Notes under the pieces: generated by a model
The model's database searches: none
What the model was told of the DNA's origin: nothing
What the model saw: the letters and a program-made list of their open reading frames with translations, nothing else
Shown here: in pieces, positions 1-7,738 of the stretch
How the letters are laid out: each line of letters starts with the position of its first letter
Position numbering within the stretch: the stretch's first letter is position 1
Program-made: the position numbers and the translations under genes
NCBI RefSeq assembly: GCF_014596085.1
Contig: NZ_JACCJY010000018.1
Coordinates: 1-64,000, forward strand
Origin: Azospirillum tabaci
GTDB lineage: Bacteria > Pseudomonadota > Alphaproteobacteria > Azospirillales > Azospirillaceae
Direction of reading: 5' to 3'
DNA length: 64,000 nucleotides

Positions 1-83
1 AGCTGTTCTTCCGCCCCAACACCATGATGCTGTTCGGCGACGCCAAGAAGGTCACCGAAGAGGTCGTGAAGTCGATGGAGTGA
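1..83 (+). CDS. pntB: NAD(P) transhydrogenase beta subunit, C-terminal end (5' truncated by window)
   Basis: Only the last 26 codons are present, read in the frame whose codons begin at position 3 and ending in TGA at 81-83. The residues (FFRPNTMMLFGDAKKVTEEV and a short tail) match the conserved C-terminus of PntB. PntB is the membrane and NADP(H)-binding subunit of proton-translocating transhydrogenase, which makes NADPH from NADH using the proton gradient. Domain III of this family ends in an NTxMLFGDAK segment. The identification rests on this short motif alone, but the motif is distinctive. Confidence 0.8.
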   Translation, partial: LFFRPNTMMLFGDAKKVTEEVVKSME

Positions 84-84
84 T

Positions 85-123
85 ACCGAAGGCGTTTGAT
101 GGCTTCCATCAAACGCCTTCGGT
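85..123 (+). terminator. Perfect 18-bp stem-loop just after pntB
   Basis: An 18-base arm at 85-102 is perfectly complementary to 106-123 around a three-base loop (CTT). It begins one base after the pntB stop codon. It has no T-run on either strand, so it may be a weak or Rho-assisted terminator or an mRNA-stabilising 3' hairpin rather than a classical intrinsic terminator. Confidence 0.6.
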
Positions 124-135
124 TCAAACCCGACA

Positions 136-213
136 GCACATGGCGCAGCCATGTGCGAAAGGGGCATACGGCCGGCCGATCATGGAAATGTTCATGCGCC
201 GGCCGTATGCCCC
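136..213. other. Two further perfect stem-loops in the pntB-DUF1330 gap
   Basis: A 9-bp stem (136-144 with 148-156, loop GCA) is followed by a perfect 16-bp stem (161-176 with 198-213, 21-base loop). Together with the hairpins at 85-123 and 240-277, most of this gap can fold. I see no open frame with convincing codon use here. It may be a structured leader, a small RNA, or decayed palindromic repeats. Confidence 0.5.
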
Positions 214-239
214 GCGCCGTCACGGCTGTGGGTTAGGAT

Positions 240-277
240 GAACCCCCGGGGCCGGTTCGCTCCGGGGGTTCTTTTTT
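240..277 (+). terminator. Intrinsic terminator with T6 tail
   Basis: The stem is 240-249 with 262-271 (10 bp, GC-rich, 12-base loop), followed directly by six T at 272-277. This is a textbook plus-strand Rho-independent terminator lying 30 bases before the start of the DUF1330 gene. It either ends the pntB transcript or acts inside a leader of the next gene. Confidence 0.75.
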
Positions 278-306
278 GCCCTCACAAGAAACGGAGAGAG
301 GATGCC

Positions 307-594
307 ATGCCCGCCTACATCATCGCCGACGTGAACGTGACAAATCCCGCGGCCTACGAGAACTACAAGAAGCTGACCCCGAACGCGGTCGCCAGGAATG
401 GCGGACGCTTCATCGCCCGCGGCGGACAGGCGGAGGAACTGGAAGGCGGCTGGCAGCCCAACCGTGTGGTCATCCTGGAATTCCCGGACTACGCCACCGC
501 CAAGGCCTTCTACGACAGCCCCGAATACCGCGAGGCGCGCGAGGCCCGGAAGGACGCCGCCGACTTCCGCATGATCGTGGTGGACGGCGCCTGA
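307..594 (+). CDS. DUF1330 family protein
   Basis: This is a 95-residue protein of the DUF1330 (dimeric alpha-beta barrel-like) family. It starts MPAYIIADVNVTNP, contains YKKLTPNAV and a GGRFIARGG segment, and ends with a repeated REAREA stretch and an FRMIVVDGA strand. Family members are small soluble proteins of unknown biochemical role. ATG at 307 is preceded by a GGAGAGAGG ribosome-binding site at 292-301. A longer frame upstream would run through the hairpins and the terminator, so it is rejected. It faces panB across a shared bidirectional terminator and appears to be a single-gene unit. Confidence 0.85.
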   Translation: MPAYIIADVNVTNPAAYENYKKLTPNAVARNGGRFIARGGQAEELEGGWQPNRVVILEFPDYATAKAFYDSPEYREAREARKDAADFRMIVVDGA

Positions 595-607
595 CGCCCT
601 CCGGAAC

Positions 608-646
608 AAGAAAAAAAGCCGTGCGGAGCCGCACGGCTTTTTTCTT
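608..646. terminator. Bidirectional terminator between DUF1330 gene and panB
   Basis: A run of A at 611-617, a GCCGTGC/GCACGGC stem at 618-637 and a T-run at 638-643 form an intrinsic terminator usable from both sides. This fits the converging genes on either flank. Confidence 0.85.
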
Positions 647-665
647 TTGGAGAGGGAAGGGTGCC

Positions 666-1490
666 CTACGCCTTCTTGATGCCGAAGCAATGCTCCAGGC
701 CGGGAAAGCTGCGGGCCTTCACCTCGGAGGCGTAGGTCGCTGCGGCCTCGCCGATGGCGGTGCCGAGCTGGGCGTAGCGCTTGACGAACTTGGGCTGGAA
801 CTCGCCGAACAGGCCGAACATGTCGTCGGACACCAGGACCTGCCCGTCGCAGGCGGGGGAGGCGCCGATGCCGATGGTCGGGATGGCCACATCCTCGGTG
901 ATCTGGCGGGCCAGCGACTCCATCGTGCCCTCGATGACCAGGGAGAAGGCGCCGGCCTCGGCGATGGCGCGGGCATCGGCGCGGATGCGCTCCGCCGCTT
1001 CCGGATCGCGGCCCACCGCCTTGTAGCCGCCGAGCGCGTTGACCGACTGCGGCAGCAGCCCGACATGGCCCATCACCGGCACGCCGCGGCTGGTCAGATA
1101 GGCCACCGTCTCGGCCATCTCCAGCCCGCCTTCCACCTTCACCGCCTGGGCGCCGCTCTCCGCCATGACGCGGGCGGCGTTGCGGAAGGCCACCTGGGGG
1201 CTCTCCTGATAGCTGCCGAAGGGCAGGTCCACCACCACGCAGGCGTGGCGCGAGCCGCGCACCACGGCGGCGCCGTGGGCGATCATCATGTCGAGCGTGA
1301 CCGGAAGCGTGCTGTCGAACCCGTAGACCACCATGCCCAGCGAGTCGCCGACCAGAAGCAGGTCGACATGCGGGTCGAGCAGGCGGGCGACCGGAGTCGT
1401 GTAGGCGGTCAGGCAGACGATCGGCTCCCCGCCCTTGCGCGCGCGCAGCGCCGGCACGGAGACGCGCGGAGTGTCCTTGGATGCGCTCAT
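666..1490 (-). CDS. panB: 3-methyl-2-oxobutanoate hydroxymethyltransferase
   Basis: PanB catalyses the first committed step of pantothenate (coenzyme A) synthesis. It transfers a hydroxymethyl group from methylene-tetrahydrofolate to 2-oxoisovalerate, giving ketopantoate. The 274-residue protein shows the family landmarks in order: [53 protein letters not shown] and a [14 protein letters not shown] segment near the C-terminus. The Mg2+-binding Asp of VGDSLG and the Asp of VDLPFG are present. The start at 1490 is supported by GGGAGGG about 10 bases upstream. The substrate 2-oxoisovalerate comes from the Ilv pathway encoded at 23.2-26.7 kb. panC is not adjacent. Confidence 0.95.
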   Translation of the reverse strand: MSASKDTPRVSVPALRARKGGEPIVCLTAYTTPVARLLDPHVDLLLVGDSLGMVVYGFDSTLPVTLDMMIAHGAAVVRGSRHACVVVDLPFGSYQESPQVAFRNAARVMAESGAQAVKVEGGLEMAETVAYLTSRGVPVMGHVGLLPQSVNALGGYKAVGRDPEAAERIRADARAIAEAGAFSLVIEGTMESLARQITEDVAIPTIGIGASPACDGQVLVSDDMFGLFGEFQPKFVKRYAQLGTAIGEAAATYASEVKARSFPGLEHCFGIKKA

Positions 1491-1683
1491 TGGCGACCCT
1501 CCCCATGTATTTTCTTGGCAGACGTTCTTGTGCGGCGAAGCGGACCGCAGATGCACCAAAACCGCCCACGCGCAGGCGCGGGGCGGCAGGTGCAAGACAC
1601 AAGAGGGGCAAGCGCGCGAACGCGCATGGATGCCCGGCGCGCCGGAGCGCGCCTGTCAATCCGGCGCGAAACGCGCCTGAGGA

Positions 1684-1887
1684 TTAATAGCCCTCGCGCT
1701 CCATGCGCTTGCGGAGCAGCTTGCGGGTGCGACGCACCGCCTCAGCCTTCTCACGCGCGCGCTTCTCCGAGGGCTTCTCGTAGTTCCGGCGCAGCTTCAT
1801 TTCCCGGAAAATGCCCTCGCGCTGCATCTTCTTCTTCAGCGCGCGGAGGGCCTGATCGACGTTGTTGTCTCGGACCAGAACTTGCAC
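1684..1887 (-). CDS. rpsU: 30S ribosomal protein S21
   Basis: This is a 67-residue basic protein with the S21 signature [20 protein letters not shown] near the N-terminus, an [16 protein letters not shown] segment in the middle and an Arg/Lys-rich tail. S21 helps the small subunit select mRNA start sites. I chose the GTG at 1887 because AAGGTGA lies eight bases upstream and because the encoded start (VQVLVRDNN) matches the usual [10 protein letters not shown] longer frame continues upstream, but that part does not resemble S21. The gene lies upstream of panB on the same strand with a 193-base gap that contains only GC-rich hairpins. Confidence 0.95.
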   Translation of the reverse strand: MQVLVRDNNVDQALRALKKKMQREGIFREMKLRRNYEKPSEKRAREKAEAVRRTRKLLRKRMEREGY

Positions 1888-1986
1888 GTTAACCGTCACC
1901 TTTATCAAGTGAGCCGAGTTGCCATGAAGCAACAAACAGGCATGCGACAGGCATGCGCTTTCGGGCGCACCCCTTGTGTGGACCTT

Positions 1987-2015
1987 TATGTAGCACGGAC
2001 GGGGCCGCCTGTGAA
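1987..2015 (-). promoter_or_regulatory. Probable sigma-70-type promoter of rpsU
   Basis: On the minus strand, TTCACA (2015-2010) and TACATA (1992-1987) are separated by 17 bases and lie 100 bases upstream of the rpsU start. The leader between them and the gene contains a repeated GGCATGCG motif. Assigned by eye only. Confidence 0.45.
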
Positions 2016-2068
2016 GCGGAGTCTTCCGATCCTGCGTGTCTCTAGGGGACAATGCGTGGGCAAAACGG

Positions 2069-2098
2069 TTGCCCGGCGGCCCATTGCGCCCAGATAAT
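2069..2098 (+). promoter_or_regulatory. Probable def promoter, possibly giving a leaderless mRNA
   Basis: TTGCCC (2069-2074) and GATAAT (2093-2098) are 18 bases apart. The -10 box ends only five bases before the def ATG at 2104, so transcription would start at or within a base or two of the start codon. No usable Shine-Dalgarno site lies between. Confidence 0.45.
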
Positions 2099-2103
2099 AG
2101 GGC

Positions 2104-2646
2104 ATGGCCCTGTTGAAGATCGCCCGCATGGGACACCCGGTGCTGCGCAAGGTCGCAGACCCCGTGCCCGACCCGACGGCCCCGGAGATCCGGCGGCTGG
2201 CCTCCGACATGATCGACACCATGCTGGACGCGCCCGGAGTCGGGCTGGCGGCGCCGCAAGTGCATGAATCGCTGCGCATGATCGTGTTCCGCGTTCCCGC
2301 CCTGCGCTCCGGCGGCGAGTCGGTGGAGCCGACCGTCCTCATCAACCCGGTGATCGAGCCGCTGGATGGCGAGATGGAGCACGGGATGGAGGGCTGCCTG
2401 TCGATTCCCGAACTGCGCGGCGTCGTTCCGCGATTCGCGCGCATCCGCTACCGCGGAGTCGGGCTGGACGGCGAACCCATCGAGCGCGAAGCGGCGGGAT
2501 TCCACGCACGCGTCATCCAGCACGAGTGCGATCACCTGGACGGCGTGCTTTACATCGACCGGATGACCGATCTGCGCTATCTGGCCTTCACCGACGAGGC
2601 GCATCACGTGACCGAGGCGCTGGAACAGCAGGAGGGGAGAGACTGA
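2104..2646 (+). CDS. def: Peptide deformylase
   Basis: This metalloenzyme removes the formyl group from the initiator methionine of new proteins. The 180-residue sequence carries all three family motifs: GVGLAAPQ (about residues 46-53), EGCLSIPE (about 97-104, the Cys is a metal ligand) and QHECDHLDG (about 139-147, two His ligands and the catalytic Glu). Length is normal. It lies one base upstream of the COQ9-like gene, so the two are probably co-transcribed. No ribosome-binding site is visible before the ATG, and a promoter-like sequence abuts it (see findings). Confidence 0.95.
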   Translation: MALLKIARMGHPVLRKVADPVPDPTAPEIRRLASDMIDTMLDAPGVGLAAPQVHESLRMIVFRVPALRSGGESVEPTVLINPVIEPLDGEMEHGMEGCLSIPELRGVVPRFARIRYRGVGLDGEPIEREAAGFHARVIQHECDHLDGVLYIDRMTDLRYLAFTDEAHHVTEALEQQEGRD

Positions 2647-2647
2647 C

Positions 2648-3355
2648 ATGGATGCAGCGCTGGACATGGACGCGGTGCGGGACGACATCCTGCTGTCCAC
2701 GCTTCCCAACATCGTCTTCGACGGCTGGAGCCTCCAGGCGCTGCGCGACGGCGCGCAGATGGCCGGCTACGACACGGCGACCATGCACCGCGCCTTCCCC
2801 GGCGGGGTGCCGGAGCTGGTCGAGCATTTCGGCGCCTGGACCGACCGCCGCATGCTGGCCGAGCTGGACAAGCACCCGCTCGACGAGATGAAGGTGCGCG
2901 AGAAGATCGCCCTGGCCATCCGCACCCATTTCGAGGTGCTGGAACCGCACATGGAGGCCAAGCGACGGCTGCTCGCCTACCTCGCCATGCCGCAAAACAT
3001 CGCCATGGGGCTGAGCATGCTCTACCGCACGGTGGACGCCATGTGGTTTGCGGCGGGCGACACGGCCACCGACTTCAACCACTACACCAAGCGCGCCACG
3101 CTGGCCGCGGTGCTCAGCTCCGCGACCTTCTACTGGCTGGACGACCGGTCGGAGGGCCATGCGGAAACCTGGGCCTTCGTGGACCGCCGGCTGGACGACG
3201 TGATGAGCATGGGCAAGGCGATGTCCGCCATGGGCCGCGCCGGGCGCCTGCTCAGCCATCTGCCGAGTCCCGCGCGCTTCGCCCGTCAGATTCGCCAGCG
3301 TACCGGAAACGCTCCGGTGGACACAGCCTCCGCCCATATGGCGGAGAACATCTGA
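2648..3355 (+). CDS. COQ9 family protein
   Basis: This 235-residue protein resembles the COQ9 family, lipid-binding TetR-like folds required for ubiquinone synthesis in mitochondria and common in alphaproteobacteria. Supporting segments are [16 protein letters not shown] near the N-terminus, [18 protein letters not shown] (a highly conserved COQ9 stretch around residues 133-150) and [10 protein letters not shown] shortly after. In mitochondria COQ9 presents intermediates to the hydroxylase COQ7. The bacterial role is inferred by homology. The gene is translationally close to def (one-base gap) and converges on tfoX with four bases between the stop codons and no terminator. Confidence 0.85.
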   Translation: MDAALDMDAVRDDILLSTLPNIVFDGWSLQALRDGAQMAGYDTATMHRAFPGGVPELVEHFGAWTDRRMLAELDKHPLDEMKVREKIALAIRTHFEVLEPHMEAKRRLLAYLAMPQNIAMGLSMLYRTVDAMWFAAGDTATDFNHYTKRATLAAVLSSATFYWLDDRSEGHAETWAFVDRRLDDVMSMGKAMSAMGRAGRLLSHLPSPARFARQIRQRTGNAPVDTASAHMAENI

Positions 3356-3359
3356 CGGC

Positions 3360-3737
3360 TCAGGTCTCGGCCTTTTTAAGGGTGGTCTTCCTGCGGGGCG
3401 GCTTCTTGACGGCGGCGGTGCGGATCGCCGCCGCCAGGGCCGGGCGGGCCCAGAGCAGAAGCTCGTCCGGGTCGTCCAACGCCGAGTCGGGCGGCGGGAA
3501 ATAGGGCAGGACCGTCGGCTTGTCGTCGAAGGGCTTGAAGGGGCGCAGGCCCAGCGCCTCGTAGTCCGCGCGGTTGCCGTCGTCGGTCTTGAAATACAGG
3601 ACGTTGCGGGCGACCAGCGCGAAGACGACGCCGTCGCAATAGACCGCGTAACCGCCGAACATGCGGCGGGCGGTGATGGCCCCCAAGGGTGTCAGCGACT
3701 CGCACAGGAAACGGACGAGTTCGCTGACCGTGGCCAT
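3360..3737 (-). CDS. TfoX/Sxy N-terminal domain protein
   Basis: The 125-residue protein has the TfoX N-terminal domain: ITARRMFGGYAVYCDGVVFALV (about residues 21-42), LYFKTDDGNRADYEA and a PYFPPPDS segment. A lysine/arginine-rich tail (KKPPRRKTTLKKAE) follows. The C-terminal TfoX domain that is paired with it in gamma-proteobacterial competence regulators is absent. Alphaproteobacterial stand-alone N-domain proteins have no established role in competence, so I leave function open. It starts ten bases after the sspB stop on the same strand, which suggests a shared transcript ssrA-sspB-tfoX. Confidence 0.8.
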   Translation of the reverse strand: MATVSELVRFLCESLTPLGAITARRMFGGYAVYCDGVVFALVARNVLYFKTDDGNRADYEALGLRPFKPFDDKPTVLPYFPPPDSALDDPDELLLWARPALAAAIRTAAVKKPPRRKTTLKKAET

Positions 3738-3747
3738 GGTGAAAAGC

Positions 3748-4317
3748 CTATTTTTTGCGGAAAGCGTCGAGCGCCACGACTTCGCCGCGCTTCGGCTCCT
3801 CGCCGGAGCGGTCCGAGTCGGGCTTGCCGGCGTCAGCCTTGGCCGCGTCGGACTTGGCGAGCTTCGCGATGGACGGCTTCGCCCCGTCCCGGCCGTCCGC
3901 TGCCTTCTTCTCCGGCGTCTCGCGCGCGGGGATGGTGGCGATCTCCGCCGATTCGGCGGGTTCGACGGGCTGGAACTGGAGGGCGAAATTCTCCGACGGA
4001 TCGGCGAAGGTGGTGATGGCGGCGTAGGGGATGACCAGCCGCTCATGCACGTTGTTGAAGCTCAGCGTCACCTCGAAATGATCGTCGAGCGCCTCCAGCC
4101 CATAGAACTGGTACTGGATGACGATGGTCATTTCGTTGGGATACTGGGACGACAGATATTCGGGGATGTCGACGCCCGGGTAACCCGTCCGGAAGGTCAG
4201 ATAGAAGTGATGATCGCCGGGGAGCCCGCGGTCCGTCACCTGGCGGAGCGCGTCACGGACGACACCGCGCAGGGCGGCCTCGACCATGCGGTCATAACGC
4301 AACTGCTCTCTCGGCAT
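3748..4317 (-). CDS. sspB: ClpXP adaptor SspB, alphaproteobacterial type
   Basis: SspB delivers proteins carrying the ssrA tag to the ClpXP protease. The 189-residue protein has the folded SspB core (GLPGDHHFYLTFRT, DIPEYLSSQYPNEMTIVIQY and FYGLEALDDHFEVTLSFNN). A long disordered Ala/Lys/Asp/Pro-rich linker (about residues 120-175) follows, ending in GEVVALDAFRKK. That tail is the ClpX-docking module typical of alphaproteobacterial SspB. The gene lies just downstream of ssrA on the same strand, so tag source and tag adaptor are adjacent. Assignment is firm from the core plus tail. Confidence 0.92.
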   Translation of the reverse strand: MPREQLRYDRMVEAALRGVVRDALRQVTDRGLPGDHHFYLTFRTGYPGVDIPEYLSSQYPNEMTIVIQYQFYGLEALDDHFEVTLSFNNVHERLVIPYAAITTFADPSENFALQFQPVEPAESAEIATIPARETPEKKAADGRDGAKPSIAKLAKSDAAKADAGKPDSDRSGEEPKRGEVVALDAFRKK

Positions 4318-4349
4318 TCTTGGGCGGGTCCTTAACGCCAGACGGGTAA

Positions 4350-4687
4350 GTGTGGGCCTTCTGTTGCTAGGCGGCCCACGGCCCCACCCTCAGGTGCTAC
4401 CCATCGGGGATTGATTTCGGTCAGTTACCGCTGTTAGGCGGCAACGGCGACCGGAGCAACGTTGTCGTTGGCAACTATTGCAATGGCCCGATAACGGCGG
4501 AACCATGCCGAGCGAAGACCATGCCTTTACCACGCGTGTCGATCCTATTTCGCCCCCAACGAACCCGCTCCCAACGGCAACGCCCGAGAGACCGGTGGTT
4601 TGTTTGGTGGAGGCGCCGGGTACCGCCCCCGGGTCCACAACGCTTATTCCGCAAGGCGTTTATCGCCATAGTCGGCTGCTGCCGACG
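4350..4687 (-). ncRNA. ssrA: tmRNA, circularly permuted two-piece form
   Basis: tmRNA rescues stalled ribosomes and tags the nascent protein for degradation. Read on the minus strand, an acceptor piece (about 4687 to 4605) comes first and ends in GGCGCCTCCACCA, with CCA at 4607-4605. After a spacer of about 47 bases the coding piece begins at 4557 with GGGGGCG, which pairs with CGCCTCC of the acceptor piece to form the acceptor stem. Conserved AGGATCGACACG follows. The tag frame at 4472-4434 encodes ANDNVAPVAVAA and then TAA. The coding piece ends near a CCTAGCAACAGAAGGCCC element inside a hairpin (4352-4358 with 4373-4379). The order acceptor-then-coding is the alphaproteobacterial permuted arrangement. 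Exact mature ends are estimates. Confidence 0.93.
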
Positions 4688-4692
4688 GACCC

Positions 4693-4721
4693 AATATAGG
4701 CCCTTCGTCCGGATATGGAAA
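4693..4721 (-). promoter_or_regulatory. Probable ssrA promoter
   Basis: On the minus strand TTTCCA (4721-4716) and TATATT (4698-4693) are spaced by 17 bases. The -10 box ends about six bases before the inferred 5' end of the tmRNA precursor. Confidence 0.5.
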
Positions 4722-4821
4722 GGGGGTGCCGCGGATTCTGACCGGAGGCCCGTGCGAAGGGGGTGACTGTCCCGGTTCGCGGACGTAGAGTGCCGCCCGA
4801 ATTTCAGTCCCCGGAGTACCC

Positions 4822-5760
4822 ATGCCGATCACGCCCGAGCAGCGCGCCGAGATCGACCGCCTGCGCGCCGTCACCGCCACCACCCGCCGCGCCACCGTTC
4901 CGGCCCTGGAGGAGATCCTCTACGAGCCGATCGAGGTCCTGGACCACGGCTTCGTGCGCGTCGTCGACTACATGGGCGACGATTCGGCCGTCGTCCAGGC
5001 GGCGCGCGTGTCCTACGGCAAGGGCACGAAGAAGGTCACCGAGGACGCCGGCCTCATCAAGTATCTGATGCGCCACCGCCACTCGACCCCGTTCGAGATG
5101 TGCGAGATCAAGTTCCACGTCAAGCTGCCGATCTTCGTGGCCCGCCAGTGGATTCGCCACCGCACGGCGAACGTCAACGAATACTCCGCACGCTATTCCA
5201 TCCTCGACCGCGAGTTCTACATCCCGACGCCCGAGAATCTGGGCGCCCAGGCCGTCGTCAACCGGCAGGGCCGCGGCGACGTTCTTCAGGGCGACGAGGC
5301 GGCGGCGGTGATGAAGCTGCTGCGCGACGATTCGGAGACGGTCTACGCCCATTACGAGGAGATGCTGAACCAGCGCGAGGACGGCACCACCATCGAGGAA
5401 GGGCGCCAGGGTCTGGCGCGCGAACTGGCGCGCATGAACCTGACGCTGAACTACTACACGCAGTGGTATTGGAAGGTCGATCTCCACAACCTTCTGCACT
5501 TCCTCAGCCTGCGCGCCGACCCGCACGCCCAGTACGAGATCCGCGTCTACGCGGAGGCCATGCTGGACGTGGTGAAGCGCTGGGTCCCCGCCGTGTTCGA
5601 CGCCTTCAGCGAGTACCGGCTGGGCGGCACCCACATGTCGAAGACCGGCCTGGAGGTCGTGAAGCGCCTGCTCTCCGGCGAAGCGGTGACCCAGGAGGCC
5701 AGCGGCCTGTCCAAGCGCGAGTGGCGGGAGCTGATGGACCAGCTCGGCCGCGCCGAGTAA
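4822..5760 (+). CDS. thyX: FAD-dependent thymidylate synthase
   Basis: ThyX makes dTMP from dUMP with methylene-tetrahydrofolate and a flavin hydride. The diagnostic ThyX motif [15 protein letters not shown] (about residues 113-127) is complete, with the RHR dUMP/FAD-binding residues and the active-site serine. Other supporting segments are SYGKGTKKV and [20 protein letters not shown]. The 312-residue length is at the long end for the family and is typical of alphaproteobacteria. ATG at 4822 follows GGAG at 4814-4817. The gene is divergent from ssrA. Confidence 0.96.
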   Translation: MPITPEQRAEIDRLRAVTATTRRATVPALEEILYEPIEVLDHGFVRVVDYMGDDSAVVQAARVSYGKGTKKVTEDAGLIKYLMRHRHSTPFEMCEIKFHVKLPIFVARQWIRHRTANVNEYSARYSILDREFYIPTPENLGAQAVVNRQGRGDVLQGDEAAAVMKLLRDDSETVYAHYEEMLNQREDGTTIEEGRQGLARELARMNLTLNYYTQWYWKVDLHNLLHFLSLRADPHAQYEIRVYAEAMLDVVKRWVPAVFDAFSEYRLGGTHMSKTGLEVVKRLLSGEAVTQEASGLSKREWRELMDQLGRAE

Positions 5761-5791
5761 CGCCCGCTTCAATCTCCGAAGGATCACCGTC

Positions 5792-7702
5792 ATGACGCCG
5801 CCCCCGATGACTCCGCACGAGGCCGATGGACTTCACCGCCAAGGCCTCGTCGCGGCGCAGGCCGGGCGGTTCGACGAAGCCTTGGACCTGATTGGGCGGG
5901 CCATCGCCGCCTATCCCTCCGTCCCCGTCTGGTGGGCCAATTACGGGCTGGTGATGGAAAGTCTGGGCGACGTCGCCGGAGCGGCCAACGCCTATGCCGG
6001 GGCGCTGAACCTCGACCCGTCGCTGGAGATGGCGATGGACGGGCTGCTCACCATGGCGGAGGCGGTGCGCCGGGCCGGCGATTCCGCCCGCGCGGAGGCC
6101 TTCTTCCGCCGCGCCATCGCGCTGAACCCGAAGACGCTGGCCGCCGTCGCAAATCTGGGCGTGCTGTTGCGCGCCCAGGCCCGGCGGGCGGAGGCGGTGA
6201 CGCTCTACGGGCGCGCCGGGCGGCTCGATCCGGCCAACTGGGCGCACCCCTACAACCTCGGCAACGCGCTGGCCGAGATGAACCGGCTGGGCGAGGCCGA
6301 CGACGCCTATCGGGCGGCGTTCGCCCTCGCGCCGGGCCGGGCGGAGGTGCGGGCGAACCGCGCCACCCGCGTGCTCGCCATGCAGGGGCAGGCGGAGGAG
6401 GCCCTGGCGGAAATCGAAGCCGTGGTGGCGCAGCACGGCACCATCGATTCGCTGCACGCCTCGCGCCTCTACCTGATGCAGTTCGTGCCGGGGCTGACCA
6501 TGCCGGCCATCGCCCAGGCCCACGCGGACTGGGGCGCCCGCTACCCCGACCGACCGGCACCCGCGGTGGCCGCTCCGGCGCCGAAGATCCGCATCGGCTA
6601 TGTCTCGCCGGACTTCCGCGCCCATCCCGTGGGCTTCTTCCTGGAGCCGGTGCTGGCGAACCACGACCGGACGGCGTTCGAGATCGTCTGCTACGCCAAC
6701 ACCGCCAACCCGGACTGGAAGACAGAGCGGCTGATGGCCCACGCCGACCACTGGGTCTGGACCACGGGGATGGACGACGAGGCTCTGGCCCAGCGCATCC
6801 AGGCGGACGGCATCCACATCCTGGTCGATCTGGCCGGCCACACCTTCGGCAACCGCCTGCCGGTCTTCGCGCGCCGGGTGGCGCCGGTCCAGGCGACCTG
6901 GGCGGGTTATGTCGGCACCACCGGCCTGCCGGCCATGGACTATCTGATTTCCGACTCGCGGCAGAGTCCGCCGGGATCGGACGGCTGGTGCATCGAGGGC
7001 GTCGTGCGCATGCCCGACGCCTACGTCCCCTGGGCGCCGCCCGAGAACGCGCCGGCCGTGGCTCCGCTGCCGCTGGCGACGCGCGGTCACGCCACCTTCG
7101 GATCCTTCAACGCGCTGCCCAAGCTGAACGCGGAGGTCGCGGCGCTATGGGTGCGCGTGCTGGACGCCGTCCCCGGCTCCCGCCTGCTGCTGCGCACGCC
7201 GGGGCTGGACGACGCCGGCACCGCCGCCCACGCGCTGGCCCTGTTCGAGCGGGCCGGGCTCGACCCGGCGCGGGTCGATCTGCGGGGCGGGGCGCCGCAC
7301 CGGGAGTTCCTGGCCGGCTACGGGGAGGTCGATGTGGCGCTCGACCCGTTCCCTTATTCGGGCGGTCTGACGACGCTGGAAGCGCTGTGGATGGGCGTGC
7401 CGGTGGTGACGCTGGGCGGTGACCGCTTCTGCGCCCGCCATTCGGTGACGCATCTCGCCTCGGCGGGGCTGTCCGCTCTGGTGGCCGACGGGCCGGAGGA
7501 CTACATCGCCAAGGCGGCGGCGCTGGTGGCCGACCCGGCGGGGCTGGCGGCCCTGCGCGGCGGCCTGCGGGACCGGCTGGCGGCGTCCCCGGCGCTGAAC
7601 GGCGTGCGCTTCACCCGCGCGCTGGAGGCCGCCTTCGGCGTGATGTGGCAGCGCTTCCAGGCCGGGCAGGGGCGGGCGAGCTTCACCCTGAACTTTGATT
7701 AA
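5792..7702 (+). CDS. TPR protein with GT41 (O-GlcNAc transferase-like) glycosyltransferase domain
   Basis: The 636-residue protein combines about five tetratricopeptide repeats (residues about 8-200) with a C-terminal GT41/SPINDLY-like domain. That domain begins near KIRIGYVSPDFRAHPVGFFL (about residue 265) and runs to the end. Conserved GT41 segments include HILVDLAGHTFGNR, QATWAGYVGTTGLPAMDY, FGSFNALPKLN and DPFPYSGGLTTLEALWMGVP. Relatives in eukaryotes and plants add GlcNAc or fucose to Ser/Thr of proteins; bacterial substrates are mostly unknown. No signal peptide, so it should be cytoplasmic. Thirty-one bases separate it from thyX and it may be co-transcribed. The product call is strong; donor sugar and target are not known. 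Confidence 0.88.
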   Translation: MTPPPMTPHEADGLHRQGLVAAQAGRFDEALDLIGRAIAAYPSVPVWWANYGLVMESLGDVAGAANAYAGALNLDPSLEMAMDGLLTMAEAVRRAGDSARAEAFFRRAIALNPKTLAAVANLGVLLRAQARRAEAVTLYGRAGRLDPANWAHPYNLGNALAEMNRLGEADDAYRAAFALAPGRAEVRANRATRVLAMQGQAEEALAEIEAVVAQHGTIDSLHASRLYLMQFVPGLTMPAIAQAHADWGARYPDRPAPAVAAPAPKIRIGYVSPDFRAHPVGFFLEPVLANHDRTAFEIVCYANTANPDWKTERLMAHADHWVWTTGMDDEALAQRIQADGIHILVDLAGHTFGNRLPVFARRVAPVQATWAGYVGTTGLPAMDYLISDSRQSPPGSDGWCIEGVVRMPDAYVPWAPPENAPAVAPLPLATRGHATFGSFNALPKLNAEVAALWVRVLDAVPGSRLLLRTPGLDDAGTAAHALALFERAGLDPARVDLRGGAPHREFLAGYGEVDVALDPFPYSGGLTTLEALWMGVPVVTLGGDRFCARHSVTHLASAGLSALVADGPEDYIAKAAALVADPAGLAALRGGLRDRLAASPALNGVRFTRALEAAFGVMWQRFQAGQGRASFTLNFD

Positions 7703-7734
7703 GCCAGCTTTGATTAAGCCAGCTTTGACTGAGC
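7693..7734 (+). repeat. 15-bp tandem repeat spanning the stop codon of the GT41 gene
   Basis: CTTTGATTAAGCCAG occurs twice in tandem (7693-7707 and 7708-7722), followed by a diverged partial copy. The TAA of the GT41 gene lies in the first copy. Confidence 0.85.
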
Positions 7735-7738
7735 GGGA

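Noticed and set aside
121-150. GGTTCAAACC after pntB as the T-arm of a tRNA
   Set aside because: No acceptor, anticodon or D-arm can be built around it, and its first bases belong to the perfect hairpin at 85-123.
3360-3737. TfoX-like gene as evidence of natural competence
   Set aside because: Only the N-terminal domain is present, and stand-alone forms in alphaproteobacteria are not known to control competence. No competence genes are in the window.
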